A stretch of DNA of 64,000 nucleotides from Roseiarcus sp963782255 (GTDB lineage Bacteria > Pseudomonadota > Alphaproteobacteria > Rhizobiales > Beijerinckiaceae), in contig CAWAIS010000002.1 in the NCBI GenBank assembly GCA_963782255.1, positions 1,364,001-1,428,000 on the forward strand, in the 5' to 3' direction. The number at the start of each line of letters is the position of its first letter. The stretch's first letter is position 1. The position numbers and the translations under genes are program-made. Positions 54,606 to 63,665 of the stretch are shown here, piece by piece. Under the pieces are notes generated by a model. That model did no database searches. It was not told where the DNA came from and saw only the letters and a list, made by a program, of their open reading frames with translations.

Positions 54606-54755
54606 TAAGGCGGCAATCCCTATCGGCCGGCGCTCCGGCGTTCGCGGGCTAGATAGGCGGGCCGCGCTGACATTGCAAATGCAGGCGGCGTCGCGACAAA
54701 AGGCTTCATTTTTCAGCGGTCTGGCAGCCGCCGACCGGCGAAGGAGGCCGGCGGG

Positions 54756-54899
54756 ATGGCTGGACCTCTTTCTTTGGATCTTCGGGAACCGGTCGTTGAG
54801 GCGGTCAAGGGCGGGGTGTCGCGCCGCCGCGCTGCGGCGCATTTTCGTGTCGCGGTTTCGAGCGCGATCCGCTGGGTCGCTCAAGCCATCACTTCGTCG
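54756..54899 (+). pseudogene. N-terminal fragment of an IS630-family transposase
   Basis: Starts ATG and reads PLSLDLREPVVEAVKGGVSR followed by RAAAHFRVAVSSAIRWV, the N-terminal helix-turn-helix of IS630 transposases. Homology ends within 48 codons, where a different transposase fragment begins. Confidence 0.75.
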
Positions 54900-54907
54900 G
54901 TGCCGCC

Positions 54908-55186
54908 GTGCGCCGCGCGCGGTCGAACGGCGTGATCAAATGGGGCGGCGACCTGATTTTCGTCAGCGAGGCGCTGATTGGCGAGCCGGTGGCGACCGAG
55001 GAGAACGAACGGGGCGAATGGCTTGTCTGCTACGCCCACGTCGAACTCGCATTCATCGATGCCAACGCCCGGCTGCGCCGGCGGAAATTGTCGAAGCCGC
55101 GGCGCGCCTGTGGACTTGTGGACAACGCCGCGCGTTCCCGACAGGGTCCACAGGCGAGGCAGCAGCAACAGCAACCGACCACGTAA
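54908..55186 (+). pseudogene. C-terminal fragment of an IS481-like (integrase-core) transposase
   Basis: RSNGVIKWGGDLIFVSEALI, GEWLVCYAHVELAFIDANAR and ACGLVDNAARSRQGPQ are the post-catalytic C-terminus of integrase-core transposases. After the stop, TGTCAACCATGTATCCGG and a second related TGTCAACGATC block (55197-55245) look like the element's terminal repeat. The N-terminal and catalytic parts are gone. Confidence 0.7.
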
Positions 55187-55249
55187 GTGGCCGAAAGTGT
55201 CAACCATGTATCCGGTCCAAAATGTCAACGATCAATCCGGTTGCACAAG

Positions 55250-55527
55250 GGACGCAACTCGGATGAGAATTTGGTTCTCGCTTTCAGCCGGCGGGCGGAA
55301 CGGCTTGCCCGAGACCATGGCAAGCGGTTGCAACGGTTTTGGGCCGACGCGGTCGATGCGTATGATCGTATGGCGGCATCGGCGAAAGACCGGCGGCTCG
55401 TGATGTCGCAAAAGCCTATGTGACGGATGCGGCGCAACGCAGCGTGCTGATGCTGGGCATCTTGCAGGAACGGGCGGACCAGGACGCCGCGCATGAGGCC
55501 GCAGGCGCGCCGCCAGTGCTGATCTAA
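55250..55527 (+). pseudogene. remnant of a DUF3141 (PHA-synthase-like) gene
   Basis: Two reading frames join to give RRAERLARDHGKRLQRFWAD then ARDVAKAYVTDAAQRSVLML, LQERADQDAAHEAAGAPPVL and a stop. The YVTDAAQR...VLxLxxLxxR...H..G.PPVL pattern is that of the DUF3141 N-terminus. A shift lies near 55370-55385, and the rest of the gene is absent, presumably removed by the flanking IS elements. Confidence 0.55.
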
Positions 55528-55599
55528 TGGCTCACGTCATTGCGTTTGGTGGCATTGTCTGAATCTGTGCTGTCGCGATCTGAGCGATGGAGATGATTC

Positions 55600-56064
55600 G
55601 TGGCGAGCAAAGAGATTGCCGTCAAGAAATACGTGGTCAGGCTGAGCGAGGAGGAACGTGCTCGGCTCGATGAGTTTATCCGCAAGGGCAAGCGCGCCGG
55701 GCATTTGTTGACGAAAGCGCGCATTCTGTTGAAAGCGGACGTGTCGGAGGCTGGCGGCGGATGGAGCGACAGCCGAATCGCCGAGGCGCTGGACACCAGC
55801 ATCGCGACGGTCGAGCGGACGCGGCGGCAACTCGTCGAGGAAGGCTTCGAAGCCGTCCTGACCCGCAAGTACAATCCCAATTCCGCCCCGCGGCGGATTT
55901 TCGACGGCGCCGCGGAAGCCAAGCTGATCGCTTTGGCTTGCGGGCCGGCCCCGGCGGGCCGCGCCAGATGGACCCTGCGTCTTTTGGAGGAGAAGGTCGT
56001 CGAACTGCAGATCGTCGAGAGCGCCAGCGACAACACGATCGGGCGGACGCTCAAAAAATGTAGT
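55600..56064 (+). pseudogene. IS630-family transposase, N-terminal part
   Basis: GTG start; VVRLSEEERARLDEFIRKGK, TKARILLKADVSE, SRIAEALDTSIATVERTRRQ, GRARWTLRLLEEKVVEL and NTIGRTLKK. Intact helix-turn-helix region, then cut off by the IS481-type element at 56061. The catalytic half is not found beyond that element: the piece at 56885 belongs to a different IS630 subgroup. Confidence 0.85.
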
Positions 56065-56881
56065 AGCTGGCACTTGATCTGACGGTCAGCGTCGGGAGAT
56101 GGGTCGGCTCTGCCTGTCAGCGATCGTTGACGAGATCGGCCGCGGTGATGGGCGTCTTGCGATCATAGAGCTTGGCGAAGGCGACCTTGGCGTAGGTGTC
56201 GATGAAGGTCTGCTGGTAGATGCGGCCAACCCCCTTCATGTTGCCGACGTAGAACGTATCCTGGGCGCCGCAATAGCCCGGACATTCGCTCTCGAACTCG
56301 CCATGCGCCTCCTTTTCGCTCTTGGCCTTCTCCAGCGCGGCCAGCTGGCTTTCGGTCAGAACCAGGCCTTCCTGGGCGACCTTGGCTTCGAGCGCCTTGA
56401 GCCGTTTCTTCATGGTTTCAAGATCATGACGCTGCCAGACGCCGCGAACGCCGGCCGGAGAAATAGAGTGGCCGAGTTTGCGAAGCTCGTTGGCGATACG
56501 GATTTGGCCATAAGCCGGCTGGTCCAGCGAAAGCTCGACGATGATCGCCTCGACCTCGGGCGGCGTGCGGTTCTTCAGGATCGGCTTTCGCCGCGTCAGT
56601 TCCTGCAGCGCCAATTCGCCCCCGGCGTCGTAAAGTTCCTTGAAACGATAAAAGCTGTCGCGGCTATAGCCCATCATTTTGCAGGCCTGGCTGACGTTGC
56701 CGAGCTGCTTGGCCAACTCCAGCAACCCAACCTTGGCGCGGATAATCTTCTGTTCCTTGGTCATCGTAGGTGTCCTCTCGAAACGCCGAGGCCAGGCGCT
56801 ACGAACCCCGACCACTCCGCGCCCGGCCTCGGCTTCCGCCTCAGCTATGACACCAACTGTCAGATTAAGTCTTAACTACTG
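56061..56881 (-). mobile_element. internally deleted IS481-family element
   Basis: 821 bp bounded by 33-bp imperfect inverted repeats, 56061-56093 and 56849-56881, with the shared core ACTT-x-ATCTGAC. No clear target duplication. The transposase gene inside lacks its 3' third, so both ends survive but the enzyme does not: a non-autonomous derivative lodged between two IS630 fragments. Confidence 0.75.
56117..56764 (-). pseudogene. IS481-family transposase, C-terminally truncated
   Basis: 215 residues: KVGLLELAKQLGNVSQACKM, GYSRDSFYRFKELYDAGGE, RTPPEVEAIIVELSLDQPAY, SISPAGVRGVWQRHDLETM and CGAQDTFYVGNMKGVGRIYQ. The first catalytic aspartate (AQDTFYVG) is present, but the protein stops after ITAADLVNDR, before the second Asp (expected in LTDRG) and the Glu. 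It cannot be active. Confidence 0.85.
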
Positions 56882-56884
56882 CAC

Positions 56885-57413
56885 CTATGACGAAAAACCC
56901 GGCATCCAGGCGATCGCCACGACCGCCCCGGATCTGCCGCCCGAGCCCGGCGCGCACGCGACCTTCGCGCGCGATCATGAATATAAACGCCACGGCACGG
57001 TCAGCTTGCTGGCCGGCATCGACCTGCTCACCGGCGCGGTTCACGCTCTGATCAAGGATCGCCACCGCAGCCGCGAATTCATCGAATTTCTCCAGCTTCT
57101 CGACGCCGCCTATCCAGCCCACACGGCGATCAAGCTGATCCTCGACAATCATTCCGCGCACATTTCCAGGGAAACCAAAGCTTGGCTCGCCGAGCAGCCC
57201 GCCGGCCGCTTCGAATTCACTTTCACGCCCAAGCACGGCTCCTGGCTCAATCTCGTCGAGGGCTTCTTTTCCAAGCTTGCCCGCTCCGTCCTGCGCCACA
57301 TCCGAGTCGCATCGAAACAGGAACTCAAGGAGCGCATCATCGCCGCAATGGACGAGTTCAACCGACACCCTGTCGTCCATACTTGGTCCTATAAACTCGA
57401 CAACGCCGCTTGA
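56885..57413 (+). pseudogene. IS630-family transposase, C-terminal catalytic part
   Basis: YDEKPGIQAIATTAPDLPP, FARDHEYKRHGTVSLLAGID, DRHRSREFIEFLQLLD, LILDNHSAHISRETKAWL, FTPKHGSWLNLVEGFFSKL and the end at 57413. The DDE residues in DNHSAH and the downstream Glu are kept. The N-terminal DNA-binding half is missing; the IS481-type element abuts it. Confidence 0.85.
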
Positions 57414-57482
57414 TATGATTCGAACTTTGGAAACGACGAAGTAGGGCGTCCTCCTGAGTGCGGCTTGGCCCAAAATGATTCA

Positions 57483-57630
57483 TCAGCGTCGAATAGTCTC
57501 ATACGACACCGCGATGCCTCGCTCCGCCAACAAAACTTCGGCGTTGCGGAACTTCAGCGTGAACCTGAGATAGAGCCAAATCCGCCTGCTGAGGCGGGAA
57601 CCGATCGCCGTCGTAGAGGACTTTGGTCAT
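57483..57630 (-). pseudogene. IS6-family transposase N-terminal remnant
   Basis: Across two frames: DRFPPQ, then IWLYLRFTLKFRNAEVLLAE, RGIAVSYETIRR, ending at a TGA at 57483. This is the DNA-binding start of IS6/IS26-like transposases; the DDE domain is absent. Confidence 0.7.
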
Positions 57631-58315
57631 TGGCTTGGCGATCGAGCGGGCCAAACGAGTGTATTGCCAAGACGGTGTGACAACACGCCGATCATTCCTC
57701 CTTGAATCCGTAGTCCGGCACGCCTTGCTCGTTGCCCGTAATACGGTTTCCGCCTGATTGACTCGGCGTGGGTTGGCTTCCCGTCGCGGTTAAGTGCTGG
57801 TAGATGGAACGGCCATGATTTGCGGGAGGCGGGCATGGTTCACGTTGCCGATCATCTGAGCGTTGCGGCGTTGGAGGCGCGTTACGAAGCGTGTGGGGAT
57901 GTGACGTCGTCGCGGCATTTTCAGACGATCTGGCTTTTGGCGAAAGGCCACACGGTCGGCCAAGTGGCGGCGATGACCTCGTTCGGTCAGCGCTGGATTG
58001 AACAACTTCTGGAGCGCTACAACGCGTTTGGGCCTCCGGCGTTGGGGGACCTGCGTCGGGGCAACGGAGCGGCGGCGACGGTCTTGAAGCCGGAGGTGCT
58101 GGAGCGTCTGCGGGTTCGTCTTGCCGATCCCCCGCCTGGCGGGGGCGTATGGACGAGCGGCAAGGTGGCGCACTGGATGGCGGGCGAACTGGGCTTGGCC
58201 TCGCTGGCGCCGCAACGCGGCTGGGAGGCGTTGCGGGCGATCGATTGGTCGATTCAGAAGCCTCGGCCGCGCAACCCGAAGGCGGCGACTCCCGAGGAGC
58301 AAGACATCTTCAAAA

Positions 58316-58547
58316 AAACGGGCTCGGGTCGGCGGCCCGCCTGTGGCGGTGGAAACGAGTTGCGCTATCGTGAACCGGAGGGGAGCGGCCGGAAAGTTTT
58401 TGGTGGACCAGACCCCGTAAAAAAACGTGGCCCATGGGCTGTTGCGGACTTGCGAGTGGTGACGTCTTCAGGCGATCCCGATTAGGAAATTGATGTTTCT
58501 CCGTGGCCCAGCCCTCTTTGGCTTCCTCAGGCAGGAGGGTTCACGGC
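58316..58547 (+). ncRNA. candidate IS110 guide (bridge) RNA leader
   Basis: Non-coding left end of the IS110 element. Some IS110 recombinases use a structured RNA transcribed from a non-coding end to pair with donor and target DNA. This stretch is GC-rich and can form several hairpins, including the perfect palindrome GCCCATGGGC (58430-58439) and a CCTC-x-GGAGG stem near 58525-58540 just before the start codon. The RNA itself is inferred from family knowledge and the unusual length; target- and donor-pairing loops were not resolved. Confidence 0.35.
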
Positions 58548-59921
58548 ATGTCTCAAACGAAGCGGTCCCGCAAGTCGCGGGGTCTATCCCCGGTTCATCC
58601 GGCGGCGGCCGCGATCGATATCGGCGCCGCCATGCATGTCGCGGCTGTCGGCCCGGATCGCGACAAGGAACCGGTCCGAACGTTCCAGACCTTCACCGAT
58701 GACCTTCACCGGCTGTCCGACTGGTTCGCCCAGTGCGGCATCAGGACGGTCGTGATGGAATCGACCGGAGTTTACTGGATCCCGGTCTTCGAAATCCTGG
58801 AACAGCGCGGGTTCGAGGTGATGGTGGTCAACGCGCGGGACGCGAAGCATGTGCCTGGGCGGAAGACCGACGTCAGCGACGCGCAATGGCTGCAACGCCT
58901 GCACGAATACGGACTGCTGCGCGCCAGCTTCCGGCCCCAGGCTGAAATTGCCGGGCTGCGCACCTACCTCCGGCAGAGGGAGCGGCTGCTCGATTACGCG
59001 GCGGCGCATATTCAGCACATGCAGAAGGCGCTGATGCAGATGAACCTTCAGCTGCACCATGTCGTGTCCGATATCACCGGCGTAACTGGCATGACCATCA
59101 TCAGGGCGATGGTGGCCGGTGAGCGCGATCCGAATGTTCTGGCCTCCCATCGTGATCGGCGGTGTCATGCGTCGGTGGAGATGGTTTGTCAGGCGCTGGT
59201 TGGCAACTACCGTGAGGAGCACATCTTCGCCCTGACCCAGGCGCTGGAACTGTACGAAGTTTATCAGACCAAGGTGACGGCCTGCGACGAGCAGATCGAA
59301 GCGATCCTGAAGCGGCTGAAGAAGAACGCTCCACCACCCGCGAGCAAGCTTCTGCCCGTCAGGCAAAGGACACACCAGCCCAATGCGCCGGCCTTCGACG
59401 CTCGCGGCGCGCTCCATGCGATCCTCGGCGTGGACCTGACCCAGATCAATGGCCTGGGGCCGTATCTGGCGCTGAAGCTGGTCGGAGAGTGTGGGACCAA
59501 CCTGGCGGCCTGGCCGACAGCGAAGCACTTCACGTCATGGCTGGCGCTCGCGCCGCACAACAAGATTTCCGGAGGCAAGGTGCTGTCGTCGAAAACGCGA
59601 CGCACCAGCAATCGGGCCGCGTCGTTGTTGCGCCTTGCCGCCGGCACGGTGGGGCGAACCGACACTGCGCTGGGCGCGTTCTACCGCCGGTTATCGGCGC
59701 GGGTGGGCAAGGCGAAGGCGATCACCGCCACCGCGCGCAAGATCGCGGTTCTGTTCTACAACACGCTTCGGCACGGCATGGCCTACGCCGATCCCGGCGC
59801 CACATACTACGAAGATCGCTACAAACAGCGTGTTTTGAAAAATCTTCAACGTCGCGCGAAGTCGCTGGGATTTGTCCTGCGTGAGGCGGGGCTCGATACC
59901 GCCCGGGCGGATGTTTCTTAG
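58548..59921 (+). CDS. IS110-family transposase (DEDD recombinase)
   Basis: 457 residues, apparently intact. N-terminal RuvC-like domain: AAAIDIGAAMHVAAV (first Asp), VVMESTGVYWIPVFEIL (Glu), GRKTDVSDAQWLQRLHEYG (Asp pair). C-terminal Tnp_20 domain: LTQINGLGPYLALKLVGECG, HFTSWLALAPHNKISGGKVL, RTSNRAASLLRLAAGTVGR, with the serine in the GGKVLSSKT region characteristic of the family. ATG 58548 lies after GCAGGAGGG. It ends almost exactly at the element's right boundary. Confidence 0.92.
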   Translation: MSQTKRSRKSRGLSPVHPAAAAIDIGAAMHVAAVGPDRDKEPVRTFQTFTDDLHRLSDWFAQCGIRTVVMESTGVYWIPVFEILEQRGFEVMVVNARDAKHVPGRKTDVSDAQWLQRLHEYGLLRASFRPQAEIAGLRTYLRQRERLLDYAAAHIQHMQKALMQMNLQLHHVVSDITGVTGMTIIRAMVAGERDPNVLASHRDRRCHASVEMVCQALVGNYREEHIFALTQALELYEVYQTKVTACDEQIEAILKRLKKNAPPPASKLLPVRQRTHQPNAPAFDARGALHAILGVDLTQINGLGPYLALKLVGECGTNLAAWPTAKHFTSWLALAPHNKISGGKVLSSKTRRTSNRAASLLRLAAGTVGRTDTALGAFYRRLSARVGKAKAITATARKIAVLFYNTLRHGMAYADPGATYYEDRYKQRVLKNLQRRAKSLGFVLREAGLDTARADVS

Positions 59922-60504
59922 GAAAGTGGCCGACATCGTCGTCGAGGAGGCGGCGCGCCACCCCGATACGCCGATCGAGACGTTCGCGACCGACGAGCAC
60001 CGGCTCGGCCTGAAGCCGGTGACCCGCCGCGTCTGGGCGGCGGTCGGCGAGCGGCCGATCGCGCACGGCCACCATCGCTTCGAATGGCTCTACGTGACGG
60101 CGTTCGTTTCTCCGGCAACCGGTGAGAGCTTCTGGTACGTCTCGAACGGCGTATCCAAGCCGTTCTTCGAGGCGTTGCTGCGCCTGTTTGCCGAAGAAGC
60201 TGGCGCAGGCCGCGAGCGGATCATCGTTCTTGTGCTCGACAACGCCGGTTGGCACGGCGAGGCCGGGCTCGCCGTGCCGGACGGCCTGCGCCTCGTTTTC
60301 CAACCCGCCTACACCCCGGAAGTGCAGCCGGCCGAAACGCTGTGGAGGCTGGTCGACGAGCCCGTCGTCAAAAAGCACATCCCCACCCTCGAGGCTCTCG
60401 ACCAAATCATCTCGATGCGATGCGCCGCGCTCGCCACCGAGCGCGAAAAGATCAAGAGCCAGGCCGGCTTCCACTGGTGGCCCAAAATCGCCAACCCGAG
60501 CTAA

Positions 60505-60951
60505 TCACCCGGAAAACGTATGATATCTATAGGGAAGGAATTTGCACGACATGACAAACTGTACGCGGTCTCCCTTCGGGTGGTGGAGGCGGTCGAGTTT
60601 AAGATCAAGTCGATCGCGGACATGATGCCGCCGCCGAATTCCTCCTCTATTAGCGCTTTCAGAGCCGGACCGTTCACCATCACCAGCTCAGACAAGCGAT
60701 AGAGGAGCGGGCGGCGGCATCGTCGCGCCGCGAGCTGGAATTTCACCGAGCATCCGCTTTTCGACCTCGGATAGCCCAAGCAGACTCCCAGCCTTCTCGG
60801 CAAGGGACTTCGTGAGCTTCATCTGACCAAACAGCGCGTCCACCAGGAGAATGGGCGACATGCCCCCGATCTCTTCGGTGATGTGTTTCCCGGTCCAACC
60901 TCTCTCGCGCTTGACGTCGAATATCTTCTCGACAAGCTGCTCGCGTTTCAT
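60505..60951 (-). pseudogene. cynS: cyanate hydratase CynS, frameshifted
   Basis: Starts ATG: KREQLVEKIFDVKRERGWTG, HITEEIGGMSPILLVDALFG, QMKLTKSLAEKAGSLLGLSE, then a shift near 60690 into YRLSELVMVNGPALKALIEE and FGGGIMSAID. A second shift near 60580-60605 leads to DRLHPKGDRVQFVMSCKFLP and YRY. The Arg-Glu pair (YRLSE) and the serine of MSCKF correspond to the active site of cyanase, which turns cyanate plus bicarbonate into ammonia and CO2. The 3' end abuts the IS630 stop. Two shifts make it non-functional as read. Confidence 0.85.
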
Positions 60952-61104
60952 GATCGATTACATCGTATTTGCCGGTCGCAGCCGTTCTGATCCGCTCCGC
61001 GCCCGATTGTTTCCTTCACGGTCGCGCCAGACGCGGACGACGGCGAGACGCCTGAGCTTGCGCCGCCGCCGGACCGTGACTCGACCGAGCGCCACAATTT
61101 CTTT

Positions 61105-62138
61105 CCTGATTACGCGCTTGCGTCAGCTTCAGACGTTCAGTAGAACGGAACATGAACATGTTGTTTTCGCAGGGGTTCTCTGATGGCGCGCAATCAGGTT
61201 CAGTTTCAGAAAGGCCTCAGCGAGGCTCGTTTCGCGGAGATTTACGGAACCGAAGAGCAATGTCATGCGGCGCTCGTCAAATGGCGGTGGCCGAACGGGT
61301 TCGAATGTCCCGGGTGCAAGGGCGCTGATCACTGCGTCGTCACGCGCGGCGCGCGGCGTTTATTCCAGTGTAACGCGTGTCGCAAGCAGACCTCTGTCAA
61401 AGCGGGAACGATCTTCGCTTCGAGCAAGCTGCCGCTGCGCATCTGGTTCAAGACGATCTACCTGGTCACGCAATCAAAGAAGGGCATTTCCAGTATCGAA
61501 CTCGGTCGACGCCTTGGCGTCACCCAGACGGCTGCTTGGATGATGAAGCACAAGCTCGCTCAAGTCATGTTGGAGCGTAACGCGAGCAAACGCTTGAAAG
61601 GCAACGTCCAGATGGACGACGCCTATATCGGCGGCGCCCGGTCCGGCCGCCGCGGGCGCGGCGCAACAGGCAAGACGCCGTTCGTCGCTGCGGTCGCGAC
61701 AACCGACGACGGCAAGCCAGATCAAATCATCCTTCGGCCTGTCAAAGCCTTCAGCAGCTTTGCGATCCGAAAACTCGCAAGCACCGCGCTCAGGCCCGGC
61801 GCCAATATCGTCTCCGACGGCCTGGCGTGCTTCGCCGCCGTCACCCAAGCCGGATGCCTGCACACCTCAATAAAGACCGGAAGCGGCAAGCAAGCGGTTC
61901 GCACCCCTGCTTTCAAATGGGTCAATACCGCATTGGGCAATATCAAAGCCGCCCTCGTCGGGACCTACCGAGCCGTAGGAGAAAAACACGTCCCTCGATA
62001 TCTCGCGGAGTTCGAATATCGATTCAATCGCCGATACGAGCTCGAAACCATGATCCCCCGCCTCGCATTCGTTGCGCTGAGGACCCTCCCGATGCCTTAC
62101 CGCTTGCTAAAACTGGCTGACGTTGCCGCGTAATCAGG
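61105..62138 (+). mobile_element. intact IS1595-family element, copy 2
   Basis: 1034 bp, same terminal repeats as copy 1 (61105-61126 and 62117-62138), flanked by the perfect 8-bp target duplication atttcttt (61097-61104 and 62139-62146). Opposite orientation to copy 1. It sits between cynS debris and formate dehydrogenase debris. Confidence 0.95.
61183..62133 (+). CDS. IS1595-family (ISXO2-like) transposase
   Basis: 316 residues, complete, same domain order as the copy at 9808-10758 (zinc ribbon, helix-turn-helix, ISXO2-like DDE). The only amino-acid difference is Ile in HTSIKTGSG. The near identity of the two copies implies recent transposition. Confidence 0.95.
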   Translation: MARNQVQFQKGLSEARFAEIYGTEEQCHAALVKWRWPNGFECPGCKGADHCVVTRGARRLFQCNACRKQTSVKAGTIFASSKLPLRIWFKTIYLVTQSKKGISSIELGRRLGVTQTAAWMMKHKLAQVMLERNASKRLKGNVQMDDAYIGGARSGRRGRGATGKTPFVAAVATTDDGKPDQIILRPVKAFSSFAIRKLASTALRPGANIVSDGLACFAAVTQAGCLHTSIKTGSGKQAVRTPAFKWVNTALGNIKAALVGTYRAVGEKHVPRYLAEFEYRFNRRYELETMIPRLAFVALRTLPMPYRLLKLADVAA

Positions 62139-62146
62139 ATTTCTTT

Positions 62147-62760
62147 TGCAATTGATCCGGATGCGAGCCCGGCGACGTTCCGCGAGCGTCGTCGGCTGAT
62201 GCGCAGCGTCAGTTTGGCGTTCTTGAATTTTGCAGCCTCCTCGGATCCGCCGGTTGCGTCTCCGGCGGTGTCTGAAACCGCCCCCGCGCCGACGAGCTTG
62301 CCGCCATCAACAATTAGATATTCGTTGCGGATCGGCCGCCCGTCGAAGCAGCGCTCGAGGATTTCCCTTGTTCCGGCGGCGTATCGGGCCTGCGCCACAG
62401 CGATGTCCCTGAAACATGAGGCGTCATTCCGTGATGCGGCATGGTCCGCCAGGGATGATCCTTGGGCGGCGGCTGCGGGAACCATACGTCGCCTGCATAA
62501 CCTGCGAGCCGGCCGTCACGATCGCAAATCTTGCCGCGTGCGGTGTTTACGAGATACGCCCCACGCTTCATTTTCGAGAGCAGCTTGTCGTCGAAGAGGT
62601 TCTCCGTTTCAGGAGGAAGCGTCGCGTTGATTGTCACGACATCGCAGACCCTGACCGTGTCCTCGACGTCGGGATGCCAAGCAAGGCCCAGCTTCTTCTC
62701 GACCGAGTCGGGAGCCTGTGCCGGTCGTAATTGTGAAGATGCATATCGAAGATCCTATGA
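62147..62760 (-). pseudogene. NAD-dependent formate dehydrogenase remnant
   Basis: Pieces in three frames: DRHRLP and a garbled LGLxWHPDVEDxVRVCD region (62640-62745), then TINATLPPETENLFDDKLLS, KMKRGAYLVNTARGKICDRD, LAGYAGDVWFPQPPPKDHPW and TMPHHGMTPHVSGTSL, then after a shift near 62425 AQARYAAGTREILERCFDGR, PIRNEYLIVDGGKLVGAGA, ATGGSEEAAKFKNA. These match the C-terminal half of D-2-hydroxyacid-type formate dehydrogenase, including the catalytic His in PHHGMTPHVSG. Part of the helix after KICDRD is deleted, the N-terminal half is missing, and the end runs into the IS1595 element. Confidence 0.85.
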
Positions 62761-62822
62761 GGGCGGTTAGCGGCCAAGGCGGGTATCCTTGGTCTGTCGA
62801 ACGACCTCAAGGAGAAGGTAGA

Positions 62823-63298
62823 TGTACCAATTCTCCGGGATCCACGCAGGCTGCTGTCGACTACAACTCGACCATCATTGGCGCACTGGAATTGAGCGAG
62901 AAGAAATGGGTGCTCGCAGTTCAACTGCCTGGAGTTAGCCGGCATTATAAGTGTCTGGTCCGAAAGTTGTTGAGTCGCATGAATCGGTTGTGATTCCATA
63001 GAAGGCAGACTGATTCGGGGGCCGCCGATGTGGACGAGCGAGAACCGAGCGAAATACAAGCGGGATCATTTGCGATACCCGAGCGACCTCAACGTCACAG
63101 CCCTCATTTTCCTTCGTTTCGCCTCCATTCGCCTCATGTTGCGCAGGCTCTGCAATCCCGCATGAACTTTCGAGTCAAACTCTAAAGGCCAGGTGCGCGG
63201 CGGCGGGTCGCAAGATCGCCCCATGAAGCGGGCGCGATGGATTTTGGCTGGCGCGTTTCCTTGCCCGACGCGGCATCGAGGTCCACGTGATCCAGCCT
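62823..63298 (+). pseudogene. IS110-family transposase remnant, interrupted
   Basis: First piece, to about 62960: YNSTIIGALELSEKKWVLAV and QLPGVSRHYK, the N-terminus of a second IS110 subgroup. Second piece, about 63225-63298: HEAG then, after a shift, DGFWLARFLARRGIEVHVIQ-P. Between them lies the IS5-derived block, and after VIQP the IS3 element begins. Catalytic domain mostly gone. Confidence 0.65.
63028..63165 (+). pseudogene. IS5-family transposase with in-frame internal deletion (45 aa)
   Basis: The open frame starts like an IS5 transposase (MWTSENRAKYKRDHLRYPSD) and ends like its C-terminus (ALIFLRFASIRLMLRRLCNP), with about 220 central residues removed but the frame kept. Likely a non-autonomous derivative of an IS5 element inserted in the IS110 remnant. 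Confidence 0.65.
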
Positions 63299-63371
63299 GA
63301 AGTGGACCCTGATTTTGGGACCGGGGGTTAAGTTGGAGAACGGCCGCTTCGTTTGATAGACGGAGCGAACG

Positions 63372-63665
63372 ATGACGAAGAAGGCGAGACGGCGGATTGA
63401 TGCCGGGCTGAAGGCGAAGATCGCGCTGGAGGCGCTGCGGGAGCAGGCCACGGTCGTGGACCTTGCTCAGCGCTACGAGGTCCATCCCAACCAGATTTAC
63501 GCCTGGAAGAAGCAGCTTCAGGATCAGGCGGCGCGCGCCTTCGACCCGGCGGGCGTCGGGCGGGACGCGGAAGCGACGCATGAGCGGGAGATCGAGCGGC
63601 TGCACGCGAAGATCGGGCAGCTCACGGTGGAGCGCGATTTTTTAGCCAGGAGGTCCGGAAGATGA
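63372..63665 (+). CDS. IS3-family transposase OrfA
   Basis: 97 residues: KKARRRIDAGLKAKIALEAL, QATVVDLAQRYEVHPNQIYA, WKKQLQDQAARAF, then a leucine-zipper-like helix EREIERLHAKIGQLTVERDF. Helix-turn-helix DNA-binding subunit. It overlaps orfB by 4 bp, as expected for IS3 elements that use frameshifting. Confidence 0.9.
   Translation: MTKKARRRIDAGLKAKIALEALREQATVVDLAQRYEVHPNQIYAWKKQLQDQAARAFDPAGVGRDAEATHEREIERLHAKIGQLTVERDFLARRSGR

Larger units (their letters stand above)
58316..59923 (+). mobile_element. IS110-family element inserted in an IS630 transposase gene
   Basis: About 1.6 kb between the two halves of the IS630 gene. Left boundary falls in the A-tract of the codons for FKK; right boundary just after the transposase stop. 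No inverted repeats or target duplication are evident, as usual for IS110. The left non-coding end is about 230 bp, the right only a few bases. Confidence 0.82.
57835..60504 (+). mobile_element. IS630-family transposase gene split by an IS110 element
   Basis: First part, 57835-58315: DHLSVAALEARYEACGDVTS, SRHFQTIWLLAKGHTVGQVA, WIEQLLERYNAFGPPALGDL, ATPEEQDIFKK. The gene resumes in register of homology at about 59924: KVADIVVEEAARHPDTPIET, FATDEHRLGLKPVTRRVWA, VLVLDNAGWHGEAGLAVPDG, FQPAYTPEVQPAETLWRLVD, FHWWPKIANPS, with stop at 60504. If the insert is removed, a complete IS630 transposase of about 350 residues is restored, with DDE residues ATDEH, LDNAGW and PAETLW. Confidence 0.88.
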
